Below are positions 63,481 to 64,000 of a stretch of 64,000 bases of DNA, piece after piece. Position 1 is the first letter of the stretch; each line of letters begins with the position of its first letter. This DNA comes from Nitrospirota bacterium. GTDB lineage: Bacteria > Nitrospirota > Thermodesulfovibrionia > Thermodesulfovibrionales > JdFR-88. Below the pieces are notes generated by a model. That model was not told the origin of the DNA and did not search any database. It worked only from the letters and a program-made list of their open reading frames with translations. The stretch is from positions 52,000 to 115,999 of the forward strand of contig JAKAHV010000004.1 in NCBI GenBank assembly GCA_021825295.1, read 5' to 3'. Both the position numbers and the translations under genes were made by a program.

Positions 63481-63816
63481 TTGAAAAAGCCGCGGCCCCC
63501 GGTTGCCTCCGAAAGACCCGATACAATCAGGCAGGAAATCCTGGCTGTCCTCAGGGGCGCAACCCTTACGGCAAAAGACATTTCCTCACAGGTCAGTATC
63601 ACCGAAAAGGAAGCCTATGAGCACCTTGAGCATATCCGGAGGAGCCTGGGCGGCATTCATGGCCTGCTGATTGTTACTCCTGCGGAATGCAGGAAATGCG
63701 GTTTCATCTTTAAAAAAAGGGACCGTCTCAAAAAGCCAGGCAAATGTCCGGTATGCCATCATGAAGCTATAAGGGCTCCGGGTTTTTCGATAAGGCAAGA
63801 GGAGGAAAATCCCTGA
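63481..63816 (+). CDS. HTH plus Zn-ribbon transcriptional regulator
   Basis: About 111 residues from the TTG at 63481; the track ATG at 63418 lies inside the repeat element. N-terminal winged-helix part (TIRQEILAVLRGATLTAKDI, VSITEKEAYEHLEHI) and a C-terminal zinc ribbon, CRKCGF ... CPVCHH, as in predicted HTH/Zn-ribbon regulators (COG3357-like). The only Shine-Dalgarno-like bases (GATAGG) come from the end of the element, so expression may have been altered by its insertion. Target genes unknown. Confidence 0.72.
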   Translation: MKKPRPPVASERPDTIRQEILAVLRGATLTAKDISSQVSITEKEAYEHLEHIRRSLGGIHGLLIVTPAECRKCGFIFKKRDRLKKPGKCPVCHHEAIRAPGFSIRQEEENP

Positions 63817-64000
63817 AAAACCAGCCCGGGACGAACCCCCTATTTTTTTATTTTTAAACATAAGGCCCTTCAGGCTTTTGTGTGGGATCAGCAGTCTTAA
63901 AAATAATTTGTATATTTCGCGCTTGCCGATACCTGCCAGGCCCTTTCGTTCGGCCGCGCGGTTCCGGACGTATCCAGACGGCGGGATTTAGATCGTCTTC
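63817..64000. other. Right edge, no gene recognised
   Basis: 184 bases after the regulator. A minus-strand frame is open from the edge to a stop near 63857, but the residues match nothing I know and it cannot be completed within the window. Confidence 0.4.

Noticed and set aside
1-64000. CRISPR array or cas genes
   Set aside because: No regularly spaced direct repeats and no Cas-like proteins seen.
1-64000. Insertion sequence with transposase
   Set aside because: Only short non-coding inverted-repeat elements and an integrase tail are present; no transposase frame seen.
63855-64000. Partial gene on the minus strand at the right edge
   Set aside because: Open for about 48 codons only, with no recognisable residues; cannot be judged from this window.

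Overview
The window (about 60% GC, no ribosomal RNA and no complete tRNA) reads as the chromosome of a Gram-negative, probably anaerobic bacterium. Outer-membrane export parts (SLBB/Wza-type protein, Wzi, lipoproteins, a beta-barrel), a PEP-CTERM protein behind a sigma-54 promoter, and an oxygen-independent benzimidazole/cobamide operon with two B12-radical-SAM enzymes fit Nitrospirota or Desulfobacterota. I cannot fix the phylum from the sequence alone.

Layout. (1) 0-4.2 kb: the 3' part of ftsH, an MtfA-type peptidase, a PEP-CTERM gene with its own sigma-54 promoter, and a lipoprotein. (2) 4.2-12.4 kb, minus strand: a tightly overlapping operon running promoter, cobalamin riboswitch, terminator, ThiC paralogue (BzaF-like), O-methyltransferase fused to a DUF2284-like domain (BzaC-like), two B12-binding radical SAM proteins (BzaD/BzaE-like), cobT, cobS. 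It looks like a complete anaerobic route to the lower ligand of cobalamin, plus its activation and attachment, under cobalamin feedback. (3) 12.5-18.6 kb: a cyclic-nucleotide neighbourhood with a CHASE2 adenylate cyclase, a cNMP-binding protein, a class II-like cAMP phosphodiesterase and a GAF/HD-GYP protein. It is interrupted by the scar of an integrated element (integrase tail, tRNA-Val half) and by a DUF433/DUF5615 toxin-antitoxin pair whose toxin is frameshifted. (4) 18.6-22.9 kb: a FecR-domain protein, a beta-propeller lipoprotein and a TPR/beta-barrel protein. (5) 22.9-51 kb: a large exopolysaccharide or O-antigen locus. It holds PAP2, Wzi, a WecA-like initiating transferase, an SLBB export protein, a Wzz-like protein, APS kinase, dTDP-3-amino-sugar enzymes, Wzx, a sulfotransferase, Wzy, glycosyltransferases, methyltransferases, aminotransferases, two sister beta-helix proteins, an LptC-like protein and an ElyC-like protein. 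(6) 51.6-54.7 kb: a small-molecule kinase-like protein, a HAD hydrolase and a double universal stress protein in overlapping frames. (7) 54.9-60.8 kb: two P-type ATPases, one a PAP2-ATPase fusion, the other a CPx copper pump. (8) 61-64 kb: a glycosyltransferase, gene debris, and an HTH/Zn-ribbon regulator.

Two families of short non-coding elements with terminal inverted repeats are scattered between genes: family 1 with four copies and family 2 with two. Three family 1 copies have an outward-pointing TTGACA just outside one end, so they may supply -35 boxes to neighbouring genes.
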